A stretch of 64,000 nt of DNA from an uncultured Selenomonas sp. (GCA_934202005.1 CAKPXP010000001.1:62001-126000); one strand, 5' to 3'. Numbered from the stretch's first letter, positions 18,116 through 27,301 are shown. The notes: generated by a model from the sequence alone, not told the origin. Program-made: numbers and translations.

Positions 18116-19057
18116 ATGGGAGAACGCAGCATCACGGTCCGGGTGCCGGGGACGAGCGCCAATCTCGGCGCTGGTTTCGATACGCTCGGGCTGGCCTGCA
18201 ATATTTATAACGAGCTGGATCTCACGCTCCGGGAGGAGCCGGGCCTCGAGTTCCTCGTCGAGGGCGAGGGGGCGGGGCGCATCCCGGAGGATGCGCGCAA
18301 CATCGTCTGGCGCTCCATCCGCCTGCTGCTCGAGCGCGCGAAGCGCGGCGAGGAGTTCCGCGGCGCGCGGATCCACATGAAGAATCATGTGCCGCTTTCC
18401 CGCGGCCTCGGCTCGAGCGCCGCGGCCATCGTGGCCGGTCTCAAGGCGGCGAATGTCATCATCGGCAACAAGTACAACCGCCGCGAGCTCCTGCAGATGG
18501 CGACGGAGATCGAGGGACATCCTGACAATGTGGCCCCGGCGATCTTCGGCGGCTTCACGGTGAGCACGACGAAAGGGCATCATGTCGAGAGCTTCTCGTT
18601 CCTGCCAAAGCTCCGCCTGCGCTTCGTCGTCGCGGTGCCGGATTTCTATCTGCCGACGAAGAAGGCGCGCGAGGTCCTGCCGGAGACGGTGCCGATGGCG
18701 GATGCGATTTTCAACATCGGACGCGCCTCGATGCTCGTCGCCGCGCTCATGAAGGGCAGCGAGCATTTCCTCAAGCGCTCATTTGACGATGCGCTGCATC
18801 AGCCGTACCGTGCGGCGCTGATTCCCGGCATGTTCGACGTGTTCCGTGCGGCGCGTGCGGCAGGGGCGCTCGGCACGGTGCTGAGCGGTGCAGGGCCGTG
18901 CCTCATCGCGTTCACGCTCGAGCGCGCTGGCAAGGAGGAGGCCATCGGTGCGGCGATGCGCGAGGTCTTCCATCGACATGGCGTCGAGGCGGAGATCAAG
19001 CAGCTCGCGCTCGATACGCGCGGCGCGCATATCGTGAACCACGCGGAGCATGTCTGA
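18116..19057 (+). CDS. thrB: Homoserine kinase
   Basis: GHMP kinase that phosphorylates homoserine on the way to threonine. ATP-binding motif PLSRGLGSSAAAI near residue 93; N-terminal VPGTSANLGAGFDTLG; C-terminal GTVLSGAGPCLIAF. ATG 18116 follows the hom stop by four bases with gggggt upstream. 313 residues. Threonine synthase (thrC) is not in the window. A terminator follows. Confidence 0.95.
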   Translation: MGERSITVRVPGTSANLGAGFDTLGLACNIYNELDLTLREEPGLEFLVEGEGAGRIPEDARNIVWRSIRLLLERAKRGEEFRGARIHMKNHVPLSRGLGSSAAAIVAGLKAANVIIGNKYNRRELLQMATEIEGHPDNVAPAIFGGFTVSTTKGHHVESFSFLPKLRLRFVVAVPDFYLPTKKAREVLPETVPMADAIFNIGRASMLVAALMKGSEHFLKRSFDDALHQPYRAALIPGMFDVFRAARAAGALGTVLSGAGPCLIAFTLERAGKEEAIGAAMREVFHRHGVEAEIKQLALDTRGAHIVNHAEHV

Positions 19058-19073
19058 CGTGTTTTCTGGAGGA

Positions 19074-19102
19074 GAGACTGTCCCTGGCGGGGCAGTCTTT
19101 TT
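19074..19102 (+). terminator. Terminator after thrB
   Basis: GC-rich stem gactg-tccc / gggg-cagtc with a short loop and a run of six T. Confidence 0.75.
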
Positions 19103-19180
19103 TATGGAACTGGATGCGGGCGAAGCACGCGCCGCAGGATTTCATGGCGCAGGTCTTTGCGCCGCAGGGAGGGAATCGAG

Positions 19181-20413
19181 ATGGAGGAAGCAGCATTCGT
19201 CGCGGCGCTACGCGGGGGCGGCGCGCGCGTCTTCGTCGTGGGCGGCTGGGTGCGCGACCGTCTGCGCGGTGCAGCGGCCGCGGACAAGGATTATGTCGTG
19301 AGCGGCATCGGCGAGGCGGCATTCTGCGCGCTCTTTCCTGACGCGCAGCGCGTCGGCCGCTCGTTTCCCGTCTACCTGGTGACGGTGGACGGGAAACGAG
19401 CGGAGGTGGCGTTCGCGCGGCGGGAGCGCAAGACAGGGCCGGGCTATCGCGGTTTTGCCGTCGCGTTCTCGCCTGAGGTCACGATCGAGGAGGATCTCTA
19501 TCGCAGGGACACGACGATGAACAGCATCGCGCTCGAGCTGCCCGAGAGGCGGCTCATCGACCTCTATGGCGGGCGGGAAGACATCGCGCGCGGCCGCGTG
19601 CGGGCGGTTTCCTCCCATTTCGTCGAGGATCCCGTGCGCGCGCTGCGCGCGGCGCGGCAGGCGGCGCTCTTCGGCTATGAGATCACGGAGGAGACGCTCG
19701 CCTATATGCGCGCCTGCCGCGCGGAGCTCGCGCGCGAGCCGGGCGAGCGCATCTTCGCCGAGCTGCGCCGCGCGCTCGGCGCGGTGCAGCCGTCCGCTTT
19801 TTTCCGCTGGCTCGCGCGCGCGGGCGTGCTCGATGTGACGTTCCCGGAGCTTGCAGCGCTCATCGGCAAGACGCAGCCGCAGGCATTCCATCCTGAGGGA
19901 GATGCGTTCGAACACACCATGCTCGTGCTCGACCGCGTGGCGGCGGAGACAGGTGATGTGCGCGCGCGTTTCACGGCGCTCGCGCATGATATCGGCAAAG
20001 GGCGGACGCCGCAGGCGATGCTGCCGCACCACTACGGCCATGAGGTGCGCGGCCTCGACGTGCTCGCAGACTGGAACCGTCGCATGACGCTGCCGCGGGA
20101 CTGGCGCGCAGCGGCGGCTTTCGTCATCCGCGAGCACATGCGCGCGCCGCGCCTCGCAAAGGCGGGGAAGATTGTCAGGCTCCTGCTGGCAGCGGTCAAG
20201 GTGCCGCTGCCTTTCTCCGCGTTCCTCGCCGTGCTGCGGGCGGATCACGGCGACCTGCCCGTGTATCTCGTGCATGGCGAGGAGATAGCGGCGGAGCTTC
20301 TGCGCATCTCCGGTCATGTGGCGCCGCCGGAGCTTGTCGGGGAGGAAATCGCGGATTGGCTGCTCGCGCAGCGCGTGCGGCGGCTGCGGGCGTTGCTGCA
20401 GCAGAAAAAGTGA
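19181..20413 (+). CDS. cca: CCA tRNA nucleotidyltransferase with HD domain
   Basis: Adds or repairs the 3' CCA end of tRNAs. Class II nucleotidyltransferase head: VVGGWVRDRLRG near residue 20 and the DYVVSG loop, then EEDLYRRDTTMNSIA and the ARQAALFGYEI neck; a C-terminal HD domain (TALAHDIGKGRTP, about residue 270) suggests phosphohydrolase activity as in E. coli Cca. ATG 19181 follows cagggaggg; the frame from 19157 adds eight residues without a better site. About 410 residues. Extremely G+C-rich codon use. Confidence 0.93.
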   Translation: MEEAAFVAALRGGGARVFVVGGWVRDRLRGAAAADKDYVVSGIGEAAFCALFPDAQRVGRSFPVYLVTVDGKRAEVAFARRERKTGPGYRGFAVAFSPEVTIEEDLYRRDTTMNSIALELPERRLIDLYGGREDIARGRVRAVSSHFVEDPVRALRAARQAALFGYEITEETLAYMRACRAELAREPGERIFAELRRALGAVQPSAFFRWLARAGVLDVTFPELAALIGKTQPQAFHPEGDAFEHTMLVLDRVAAETGDVRARFTALAHDIGKGRTPQAMLPHHYGHEVRGLDVLADWNRRMTLPRDWRAAAAFVIREHMRAPRLAKAGKIVRLLLAAVKVPLPFSAFLAVLRADHGDLPVYLVHGEEIAAELLRISGHVAPPELVGEEIADWLLAQRVRRLRALLQQKK

Positions 20414-20480
20414 TGATCGTATCTCAGTGCGTGTCGTTTGTTGTCTGATTTGTAAAATTGGTACAAATTGATTTGAAGTG

Positions 20481-20509
20481 TTTACTTTTTATTCTTCAGC
20501 GGTTATAAT
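20481..20509 (+). promoter_or_regulatory. Promoter for the carbonic anhydrase-like gene
   Basis: TATAAT at 20504-20509, TTTACT at 20481-20486, 17-base spacer, in an AT-rich stretch. Confidence 0.65.
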
Positions 20510-20563
20510 GAGAAATGTAGAGATATTTCTGACAAATTCGAACACATCACGGAGGCGGATACT

Positions 20564-21082
20564 ATGGGGCTCATGATACCGTACAAAGGAAAGCGACCGA
20601 AGGTCGACCCGTCTGTTTTCATTGCGCCGACGGCTTGCGTTGCCGGCAATGTGACAATCGGCCGCGATTCGAGCATTTGGTTCGGCGCGGTTGTGCGCGG
20701 TGATTTCCAACCAATTCAGATCGGACGTTGCACGAATATACAGGATAATGCTACAATTCATGTGATGGGGGATTGTCCTCTTTCCATCGGCAGTCACGTC
20801 ATCATCGGCCACAACGCCGTCATCCACAGCCGCACCATCGGCTCCAATACGCTCATCGGCATGGGGGCCATCCTGCTTGGCTATACGGAGATCGGTGACA
20901 ACTGCATCATTGGCGCGGGATCGCTCATCACGCAGCACAAGAAGATCCCCGATAACTCGATCGTCTACGGCAATCCGGCCAAGATCATCCGCGCGCTGCG
21001 CGACGACGAGATCGAGGCGCTGCGGGAGTCCGCGCTTGCGCATGCCGAACTGGCACGAGCCTATAAGGCGGAAGTGCTCTGA
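20564..21082 (+). CDS. Gamma-class carbonic anhydrase family protein
   Basis: 172-residue left-handed beta-helix (hexapeptide repeat) protein of the gamma-carbonic anhydrase/YrdA family. Repeats run from about residue 25 to 140 (IGRDSSIWFGAVVRGD, IGSNTLIGMGAILLG). The three zinc-ligand histidines appear as ATIHV and IGHNAVIHS. Likely a trimeric cytoplasmic protein; whether it hydrates CO2 cannot be read from sequence. Has its own promoter; ndk follows after 37 bases and may share the transcript. Confidence 0.9.
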   Translation: MGLMIPYKGKRPKVDPSVFIAPTACVAGNVTIGRDSSIWFGAVVRGDFQPIQIGRCTNIQDNATIHVMGDCPLSIGSHVIIGHNAVIHSRTIGSNTLIGMGAILLGYTEIGDNCIIGAGSLITQHKKIPDNSIVYGNPAKIIRALRDDEIEALRESALAHAELARAYKAEVL

Positions 21083-21119
21083 GGCAATGATAAGCCATAT
21101 CAAAGGAGAAGATTCATTC

Positions 21120-21539
21120 ATGGAAAAAACGCTTGTACTCATCAAACCGGATGCTTTTGCCAATCATCACACGGGAGATATCATCCAGCGTTATGAGCAG
21201 GAAGGGTTGCGCATCGTTGCGCTCAAGATGCTGCGTATGGACGACCGCCTGGCCTCCATCCACTATGCGGAGCACATCGGCCGCCCGTATTACGAGGGCC
21301 TGCGCACGTTCATGACGTCCGGTCCGCTCGTCGCGATGGTGCTCGAGGGCGAGGACGCGATCCGCCGCGTGCGCGCGCTCAACGGCAAGACGAATCCCGC
21401 GGAAGCGGCTGAGGGGACGATCCGCAAGGCGTACGCTTTGGATGGGCGCCGCAATGCCGTCCACGCGTCCGACAGTCCGGAGAGTGCGGCGCGTGAGATT
21501 TCGATCTTCTTCAATCAGACGGAGATTTACGACGGCTGA
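21120..21539 (+). CDS. ndk: Nucleoside diphosphate kinase
   Basis: Transfers phosphate from ATP to nucleoside diphosphates through a phosphohistidine. The active-site segment NAVHASDSPESA near residue 115 and the N-terminal TLVLIKPDAF are conserved. ATG 21120 follows aaaggaga; 139 residues, normal. The next gene starts 11 bases after the stop. Confidence 0.96.
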   Translation: MEKTLVLIKPDAFANHHTGDIIQRYEQEGLRIVALKMLRMDDRLASIHYAEHIGRPYYEGLRTFMTSGPLVAMVLEGEDAIRRVRALNGKTNPAEAAEGTIRKAYALDGRRNAVHASDSPESAAREISIFFNQTEIYDG

Positions 21540-21550
21540 CAGGAGGATTT

Positions 21551-22045
21551 ATGAGCATTTACACGAAGACGGGGGATGGCGGTGAGACGGGCCTCTATAC
21601 GGGGGAACGCGTGAGGAAATCCTCGCTGCGCGTCGCGGTCTACGGCACGGTTGACGAGCTCGACTCCGTCCTGGGGCTTGCGCGTGCGTTCGTCGCGAAG
21701 GCGGAGGTAAGAGAGCGCGTGCTGGCGCTGCAGAAAAAGCTGCCTGCGCTCATGGCAGACCTCGCGAGCCGCGCGCAGGAGGCCATGATCGCCGAGGCGG
21801 ATGTCGCGGCGCTCGAGCAGGCGATGGATGAGGTTGAGGGGCGGCTGCCGCCGCTCATCTCGTTCCTCGTGCCGGGCGATACACAGGGCGGCGCGGCGCT
21901 CGATCACGCGCGCACGGTCACGCGCCGTGCGGAGCGCCTCTTCTGTCGTCTGGCAGAGGAGGAGGAAGTACATGATACGGACAGGCGGTATCTGAACCGC
22001 CTGTCGGATTACTGTTTTCTGCTCATGCGCCTCGAGGAGCAGTAG
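21551..22045 (+). CDS. Cob(I)alamin adenosyltransferase, PduO type
   Basis: Makes adenosylcobalamin from cob(I)alamin and ATP. N-terminal motif TKTGDGGETGL forms the ATP-binding loop; the conserved YGTVDELDS and the late LNRLSDYCFLLMR are present. At 164 residues it is slightly shorter than usual (about 170-190). ATG 21551 follows aggaggattt. Suggests use of adenosylcobalamin enzymes such as methylmalonyl-CoA mutase, none of which is in the window. Confidence 0.92.
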   Translation: MSIYTKTGDGGETGLYTGERVRKSSLRVAVYGTVDELDSVLGLARAFVAKAEVRERVLALQKKLPALMADLASRAQEAMIAEADVAALEQAMDEVEGRLPPLISFLVPGDTQGGAALDHARTVTRRAERLFCRLAEEEEVHDTDRRYLNRLSDYCFLLMRLEEQ

Positions 22046-22063
22046 GCGCGGCTGAGAGGAGTG

Positions 22064-22108
22064 ACGCTGCATCTTGTGTGAGAAATGCACAGGAGGGCAG
22101 CGTTTTTT
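22064..22108 (+). terminator. Terminator after the adenosyltransferase
   Basis: Stem acgctgc / gcagcgt with a long loop, followed by six T. Confidence 0.65.
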
Positions 22109-22174
22109 CATAGGGGGCTTTGGAATCCACGAAGTGCCCAGGTAGGTGCATCGAAGTGACTGGGAGGGAGATTT

Positions 22175-24229
22175 ATGAAAGAGTATACGACAGCGCATCT
22201 GCGCAATGTGGCGGTGCTCGGCCACGGCAACAGCGGCAAGACAAGCTTGCTCGATGCCTGCCTCTATCATACGGGAACGGCGAAGCGCTGCGGCAGCGTC
22301 GACGAGGGGACGAGTCTGCTCGACGTGCTGCCGGAGGAAAAGGCGCGCCATCTCACGATCGAGATGAAGCTCGCGGCCTGCGAGTGGGGCGAGGAGAAGC
22401 TGAACCTGCTCGATACGCCGGGCTATCCTGACTTTTTCGGCGAGGCGGTGTCCGCCGTCGCGGCGGCGGACGCCGCGCTGCTTGTGCTCTCCGCGCCTGC
22501 CGGCATCGAGGTAGAGACGGAGAAGCTCTGGCAGCTCGCGCGCGGCGAGGATCTCCCCTGCGCGTTCTTCCTCAACAAGATGGACCGCGAGCACGTGGAC
22601 TTCGCGGCTGTCGTCGATGAGCTGCGCGTGCGTTTCGGCGCGGGCGTCGTGCCCGTGCAGCTGCCCATCGGCCAGGAGGCCGCGTTCCAGGGCGTCGTCG
22701 ACCTCCTCGCGATGCATGGCAAGGTCGTGCCGCACGACGAGGATGACTGCGTCGTGACGGAGATCCCGGAATATCTCGCCGCAGATGTCGAGGCGGCGCG
22801 CCAGACCCTCATCGAGGCGGTCGCGGACTATGACAACGCGCTCATGGAAAAATACCTCGAGGGCGAGCCCATCGAGGAGGCGGAGGTAGCGGAGGCGCTC
22901 GTCCAGGGCGTCCGTGACGGCAAAATCTTCCCGGTTTTCTGCGGCTCGGCGAAGGCGGATATCGGCGTGAAAAAGCTCCTCGGCGGCATCGCGGCCTATC
23001 TGCCGGCGCCCGCGGCTACGGTGCTCGGCACGGAGCCAGGGACGGGAGAGCTCGTGGAGCGCGGCATCTCTGAGGCATTCTCCGCCCAGGCGTTCAAGAC
23101 GGTCACCGATCCCCAGAGCGGGCGGCAGACGTATCTGCGCATAGAGACGGGGACGCTGCGCGGCGATACGACGGTGCTCGATGTGACGACGGGGCGCGCG
23201 GAGCGCATCGGCAGTCTTAGCACCCTGCGCGGCAGGCAGGCGCATACCGTGACACTTGCGCACGCGGGCGACATCGTCGTGACCGCGAAGCTCGCCGCTG
23301 TCCGCACAGGCGATACGCTCGCGGCGAAGAATGCTCCGATCCTCTATGAGCTGCCGGACTTCCCCGCACCGATGCTCGAGATGGCCGTCGTGACGGAGAA
23401 AAAGGAGGAGGCGGACAAGGTGCTCGCAGCTTTAGCGAAAGAGCAGGAGCAGCAGCAAACGCTCGCTGTGCGCCGCGAGGAAGCGCTGCAGCAGACCGTA
23501 GTGGCGGCGCTCGGGGAGATGCAGCTCACCGTGCTCGCGGAGCAGCTCGCGCGCAAATACCATGTGGAGCTGAAGCTCAGCCGCCCGCGCGTGGCCTATC
23601 GCGAGACCATCCGCAAGGCGGCGCAGGCCGAGGGGAAATTCAAGAAGCAGAGCGGCGGGCATGGGCAGTTCGGTCATGTCGTGCTGGAAGTACAGCCGCA
23701 GGAGGCGGGCGCGGGCAACGCATTCAGCGAGTCGATCTTCGGCGGCAGCGTGCCGCGCCAGTACATCCCGGCCGTCGAGAAGGGCGCGGCGGAGACGCTC
23801 GCGGGCGGCATCCTCGCGGGCTTCCCCGTCGTCGATGTCGCCGTCCGGCTCACGGATGGCTCCTATCATCCCGTCGATTCCTCTGAGGCGGCATTCAAGG
23901 CGGCGACGGCCATCGCGCTGCGCCGGGCCGTCCTCGCGGCAGATCCCGTACTCCTCGAGCCGCTCGACGAGATCGCGGTCATGACGCCCGAGTACTATCT
24001 CGGCGACGTCATCGGCAGGCTCAACGGCAAGCGCGCCCGCATCCTCGGCACGGAGATGAGCGGCAAGGATACGACTGTCCTGCATGCCGTCGTGCCGGAG
24101 GCGGAGCTCTACGGCTACGCGACAGAGCTTCGCTCTCAGACACAGGGACGCGGTACCTTCATGCGCTCGTTCCTGCGCTATGAGGAGGTGCCGGAGCGGC
24201 AGGCACGCGAGCTCCTTGGGGAAAGGTAA
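22175..24229 (+). CDS. EF-G-like translation factor GTPase (EF-G paralogue)
   Basis: 684 residues with the domain order of elongation factor G: G domain with variant P-loop GHGNSGKTSLLDAC (canonical EF-G has GHVDHGKT), DTPGYPDFFGE and NKMDREH; then domains II-V, including GHGQFGHVVLEV near residue 490 and the C-terminal LRSQTQGRGTF. The divergent P-loop and lack of the usual rps12-rps7 context mark it as the widespread second EF-G-like protein of Firmicutes, whose role is not settled, and not the main EF-G. ATG 22175 follows gggaggga. Confidence 0.92.
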   Translation: MKEYTTAHLRNVAVLGHGNSGKTSLLDACLYHTGTAKRCGSVDEGTSLLDVLPEEKARHLTIEMKLAACEWGEEKLNLLDTPGYPDFFGEAVSAVAAADAALLVLSAPAGIEVETEKLWQLARGEDLPCAFFLNKMDREHVDFAAVVDELRVRFGAGVVPVQLPIGQEAAFQGVVDLLAMHGKVVPHDEDDCVVTEIPEYLAADVEAARQTLIEAVADYDNALMEKYLEGEPIEEAEVAEALVQGVRDGKIFPVFCGSAKADIGVKKLLGGIAAYLPAPAATVLGTEPGTGELVERGISEAFSAQAFKTVTDPQSGRQTYLRIETGTLRGDTTVLDVTTGRAERIGSLSTLRGRQAHTVTLAHAGDIVVTAKLAAVRTGDTLAAKNAPILYELPDFPAPMLEMAVVTEKKEEADKVLAALAKEQEQQQTLAVRREEALQQTVVAALGEMQLTVLAEQLARKYHVELKLSRPRVAYRETIRKAAQAEGKFKKQSGGHGQFGHVVLEVQPQEAGAGNAFSESIFGGSVPRQYIPAVEKGAAETLAGGILAGFPVVDVAVRLTDGSYHPVDSSEAAFKAATAIALRRAVLAADPVLLEPLDEIAVMTPEYYLGDVIGRLNGKRARILGTEMSGKDTTVLHAVVPEAELYGYATELRSQTQGRGTFMRSFLRYEEVPERQARELLGER

Positions 24230-24344
24230 GCACCGCGGGCCATAGACAGCGGCAGTGTCTTTCCCGCGTTACCAGCGCAGATGCCCATGTCGTCATGCAG
24301 ATAGTTTATTTGCGCCATGCGTCTTTTTAGAGGGACACTTTGTC

Positions 24345-24373
24345 TTGACCTCGCGGAATATCTATTATATGAT
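24345..24373 (+). promoter_or_regulatory. Promoter for the ASCH-like gene
   Basis: TTGACC (24345-24350) and TATGAT (24368-24373) with a 17-base spacer. Confidence 0.7.
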
Positions 24374-24407
24374 GAAGATACATCATACCATAGGGGGAAT
24401 ATTCATC

Positions 24408-24761
24408 ATGATGGCATTGAATTTTCAGGCTGCCAAGCATAAAAAGATGTTGATGGAACGCACGAAGAACTGCACGGTGCGCCTCGGCGACGTGAGCGCG
24501 CAGTTCCCGGAGAACTCCATTGTCTGGATCACGACGGGCAAGAAAGGCGAGCCGAAGCATAAGCTCTATACGGCGTTTCTCGACAAAGTGCGTGTGAAGA
24601 CGATGGGAACGCTCACGTCGGCAGACCTCGGGCATCAGAATCCGGAAATCAATTCTGTCGATGAGCTCGTAGAGGATTTCGAGAAGATTTACAAGCGCCG
24701 CATCCTCAAGGAAGATACGGTCACGGTCATCTATTTCTCCGAGGTACACGAAGATTTGTGA
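24408..24761 (+). CDS. Small ASCH/PUA-like RNA-binding-type protein
   Basis: 117 residues. The pattern TVRLGDVS, VWITTGKK, KLYTAFLDKVRVKTMGTLT, a helical EDFEKIYKR segment and the closing DTVTVIYFSEV resembles ASCH-domain proteins (PUA-like fold, proposed RNA binding); this is a judgement by eye. ATG 24408 (or 24411) follows aggggg with about ten bases of spacing. The longer open frame from 24255 runs across the promoter and is rejected. It stands alone with its own promoter; no function can be assigned. Confidence 0.65.
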   Translation: MMALNFQAAKHKKMLMERTKNCTVRLGDVSAQFPENSIVWITTGKKGEPKHKLYTAFLDKVRVKTMGTLTSADLGHQNPEINSVDELVEDFEKIYKRRILKEDTVTVIYFSEVHEDL

Positions 24762-24829
24762 TGCGCCTGTTCTGATAGGAGACTTTCAGACGCGGTTTCT
24801 TTGAATCGTACTGCATGCATACGAGTTTC

Positions 24830-24903
24830 GGAACCACTGATACATATGGCATGTTGTCTTTGCGCAATGCGCATGACGGGGCCGTATGTATCGGTGGTTT
24901 TTT
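24830..24903 (+). terminator. Long stem-loop with T tract (terminator; element-derived?)
   Basis: Outer arms ggaaccactgatacatatgg (24830-24849) and its near-complement 24882-24900 pair over about 18 bases, followed by TTTTTT; an inner hairpin gcgc-aat-gcgc sits in the loop. It would terminate the ASCH transcript. The left arm begins with the same twelve bases (ggaaccactgat) as the terminal repeat of the mobile palindromes described below, so it may descend from one. Confidence 0.6.
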
Positions 24904-24971
24904 GCTGGACGATGTAGCAAGTGACAGATGGCGGAGGAAGACATTTGTGTGCGCGTCGCTGATATGTTTCC

Positions 24972-25000
24972 TTGCTTTTTTTCAGGCGTTTTGCTAAACT
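24972..25000 (+). promoter_or_regulatory. Possible promoter for thiC
   Basis: TTGCTT (24972-24977) and TAAACT (24995-25000), 17-base spacer, about 85 bases before the riboswitch. Otherwise the stretch 24904-25084 holds nothing I recognise. Confidence 0.4.
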
Positions 25001-25084
25001 AAAGGAGAAAACAGCATACGATTCCACTAGGGGAGCTTTTTATGGTATGAGCTTTGGCGCGGATGCAGTCGCAGCGCGCTGGCT

Positions 25085-25198
25085 GATGCCGTAGGGGCGC
25101 GCGCACGATGGACATGCATGGTGCGCGGCGCTTGCTGAGAGGCCCGCGGGCCGACCCTTGGAACCTGTCGGGGTAATACCTGCGTAGGGAAGTGGCAC
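25085..25198 (+). ncRNA. TPP riboswitch
   Basis: Contains the conserved thiamine pyrophosphate aptamer blocks in order: GGGG at the 5' side, CTGAGA (25134-25139), ACCCTTGGAACCTG, AATACC and TAGGGAAGT near the 3' end; a long variable GC-rich P3 arm lies between the first two. Placement directly before thiC agrees. High TPP should favour the terminator that follows. Confidence 0.95.
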
Positions 25199-25207
25199 AC
25201 GTTTGAC

Positions 25208-25246
25208 GTCAGACGGGGGTTACCACCGTCTGGCGATTTTTATTTT
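25208..25246 (+). terminator. Riboswitch expression-platform terminator
   Basis: Stem cagacgg / ccgtctg followed by attttta-ttttt, ending just before the aggagg ribosome site of thiC (25248-25253). Likely formed when TPP is bound. Confidence 0.85.
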
Positions 25247-25260
25247 TAGGAGGTCTTTCC

Positions 25261-26568
25261 ATGGCAACGCAAATGCAGCTGGCCCGCGAGGGCAAGGTCA
25301 CGGACGCGATGAAGCGCGTGGCGGAGGAAGAGCGCATCCCGGCGGAGACGATCCGGGAGCGTGTGGCGAGAGGCAGCATCGCCATCTGCGCGAATGTCAA
25401 TCACGAGAATCTCACGCCGCGCGGCGTGGGCGAGGGACTGCGGACGAAGGTGAACGCAAACATCGGCACGTCGAGCACGTTCCCCGATATCGAGCCGGAG
25501 CTCAAGAAGCTCGATGAGGCGGTGAGATGCGGCGCGGATGCTGTCATGGATCTCTCGACGGGGAACAATATCGATCTTTCGCGCAAGCGCATCATCGAGC
25601 ATTCGCCCATCATGGTCGGCACGGTGCCGCTCTATCAAGCGACGGTGCGTTCCATCAAGGAGCATGGCGCGGTCGTAGAGATGACGGATGATGACCTCCT
25701 GGAGACAATCGAGGCGCAGGCAAAGGATGGCGCGGATTTCATGACGCTCCATTGCGGCGTCACGCGCGCGGCCATCGAGCACATGCGCGCGCAGGGGCGC
25801 GTCATGGACATCGTGAGCCGTGGCGGCTCGTTCATCGCGGGCTGGATGCTCCACAATGAGCAGGAGAATCCGCTTTATGAGCGCTACGATGATATTCTCG
25901 ATATCTGCGAGAAATACGATGTGACAATCAGTCTCGGCGACGGCATGCGTCCCGGCTGCACGGCGGACGCGACGGATCGCGCGCAGCTCACGGAGCTCAT
26001 CACCCTCGGGGATCTTGTCGACCGCGCCTGGAAGCGCGGCGTGCAGGTCATGGTCGAGGGGCCGGGCCATGTGCCGTATGACCAGATCGCGGCGAATATG
26101 AAGCTTGAGAAGCGCCTCTGCCGCAACGCGCCCTTCTATGTGCTCGGTCCGCTAGTGACGGATATTGCGCCGGGCTATGACCATATCACGTCGGCCATCG
26201 GCGGCACGCTCGCCGCTGTCTCGGGCGCGGATTTCCTCTGCTATGTGACGCCTGCGGAGCATCTCGCGCTGCCGGATATCAACGATGTGCATACGGGCGT
26301 CATCACGGCGCGCATCGCCGCGCACGCGGCGGATCTCGTCAAGGGCGTGCCGGGCGCGCGGGAATGGGATCTCAAGATGGCGCAGGCGCGCAAGGAGCTC
26401 GACTGGCAGGCGCAGCTCGACCTCGCCATCGACCCGGAGCTCGCGCGCGAGAAGCGCGGCGCGCGCAACCCGCAGGACGAGGGCGCTTGCTCGATGTGCG
26501 GCGATTACTGCGCCGTCGAGATCATCCACAAGTATTTCGACAAGCGCGAATGCCCCTGCAATGACTGA
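25261..26568 (+). CDS. thiC: Phosphomethylpyrimidine synthase ThiC
   Basis: Radical-SAM-type enzyme that converts aminoimidazole ribotide to HMP-phosphate in thiamine synthesis. Conserved MDLSTGNNID, PVGTVP-like MVGTVPLYQA, SLGDGMRPGCTAD and EGPGHVPYDQI are present, and the C-terminal cluster motif CSMCGDYC (Cx2Cx4C including the final CPC region) binds the [4Fe-4S] cluster. 435 residues: the short clostridial form without the long plant/proteobacterial N-terminal domain. Controlled by the TPP riboswitch upstream; no other thi genes are linked here. Confidence 0.96.
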   Translation: MATQMQLAREGKVTDAMKRVAEEERIPAETIRERVARGSIAICANVNHENLTPRGVGEGLRTKVNANIGTSSTFPDIEPELKKLDEAVRCGADAVMDLSTGNNIDLSRKRIIEHSPIMVGTVPLYQATVRSIKEHGAVVEMTDDDLLETIEAQAKDGADFMTLHCGVTRAAIEHMRAQGRVMDIVSRGGSFIAGWMLHNEQENPLYERYDDILDICEKYDVTISLGDGMRPGCTADATDRAQLTELITLGDLVDRAWKRGVQVMVEGPGHVPYDQIAANMKLEKRLCRNAPFYVLGPLVTDIAPGYDHITSAIGGTLAAVSGADFLCYVTPAEHLALPDINDVHTGVITARIAAHAADLVKGVPGAREWDLKMAQARKELDWQAQLDLAIDPELAREKRGARNPQDEGACSMCGDYCAVEIIHKYFDKRECPCND

Positions 26569-26739
26569 GGGAGCATGTTCCTGTTTTCAGCGGTTTGTTT
26601 TCTGAAAAAAATTTCTGCGGCGAGAGGATTTTCTGATTTTATCGCGAATACTCTTAGTGAAAGAACAAAGAAGGACGTGCGAGCGGAGTTCCTTCGCTTT
26701 GCGCGTTTGTATAAGTGGTATCGTGAGGAGGTTGGCATC

Positions 26740-27120
26740 ATGGGAAGAATCAATAAAATCCTCGTTCCGGTCGATGGATCGGTGAACGGCTGCAAGGCGA
26801 CGGATGAGGCAATCTTCTTTGCTGAGAAGTGCAAGGCGGATCTCGATTTCGTCTATGTGGCGAGCAACATCAACAAGGATATCCCGAGCCACATCGTCTT
26901 TGACCGTATCTGGGAGAAGCTGCCGGATGATCTCAAGGCGTCGAAGCATGTCGAGACGGGCAACATCCCGAAGGCCATCCTGCGCGTCGCGGCGCAGGAG
27001 CACAGCGACATGATCATCATGGGCAGCCGCGGCCTCGGCCTGTTCAAGGGAGCGCTGATCGGCTCCGTGAGCCAGAAGGTCGTCGAGGAGTCGCCGATTC
27101 CGGTCATGGTCATCAAGTGA
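26740..27120 (+). CDS. Universal stress protein (UspA family)
   Basis: 126-residue single-domain Usp: N-terminal KILVPVDGSVNG, and the ATP-binding GSRGLGLFKGALIGSVSQKV pattern (G-2x-G-9x-G-S). Probably an ATP-binding stress protein of the cytoplasm. ATG 26740 follows gaggagg; the open frame further upstream (from 26575) is AT-rich and not conserved-looking. 172 bases separate it from thiC; I see no clear promoter. Confidence 0.92.
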   Translation: MGRINKILVPVDGSVNGCKATDEAIFFAEKCKADLDFVYVASNINKDIPSHIVFDRIWEKLPDDLKASKHVETGNIPKAILRVAAQEHSDMIIMGSRGLGLFKGALIGSVSQKVVEESPIPVMVIK

Positions 27121-27137
27121 CAAGACGCGTACGTAAA

Positions 27138-27297
27138 GGAACCACTGATTAATTCAGCACTCCGTCTTCACGCGTCTGCATTGTCCTCTCGTCGTCGACA
27201 ATCCTCAGCGTAGCTTCGGCTACGCCTGCGGTTTGTCTCCTAGAGAGATGCAGCGCATTCGCGTAAATCCGGAGCACTTCATTTAATCAGCGGTTCC
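27138..27297 (+). mobile_element. Palindromic MITE-like element, copy A
   Basis: 160 bp bounded by ggaaccactgattaa and its inverse (ttaatcagcggttcc), with 4-bp direct repeats TAAA on both sides (27134-27137, 27298-27301). The two halves are largely complementary around a central gcgtagc-ttcg-gctacgc hairpin (about 27209-27226). No coding capacity. Confidence 0.85.
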
Positions 27298-27301
27298 TAA
27301 A

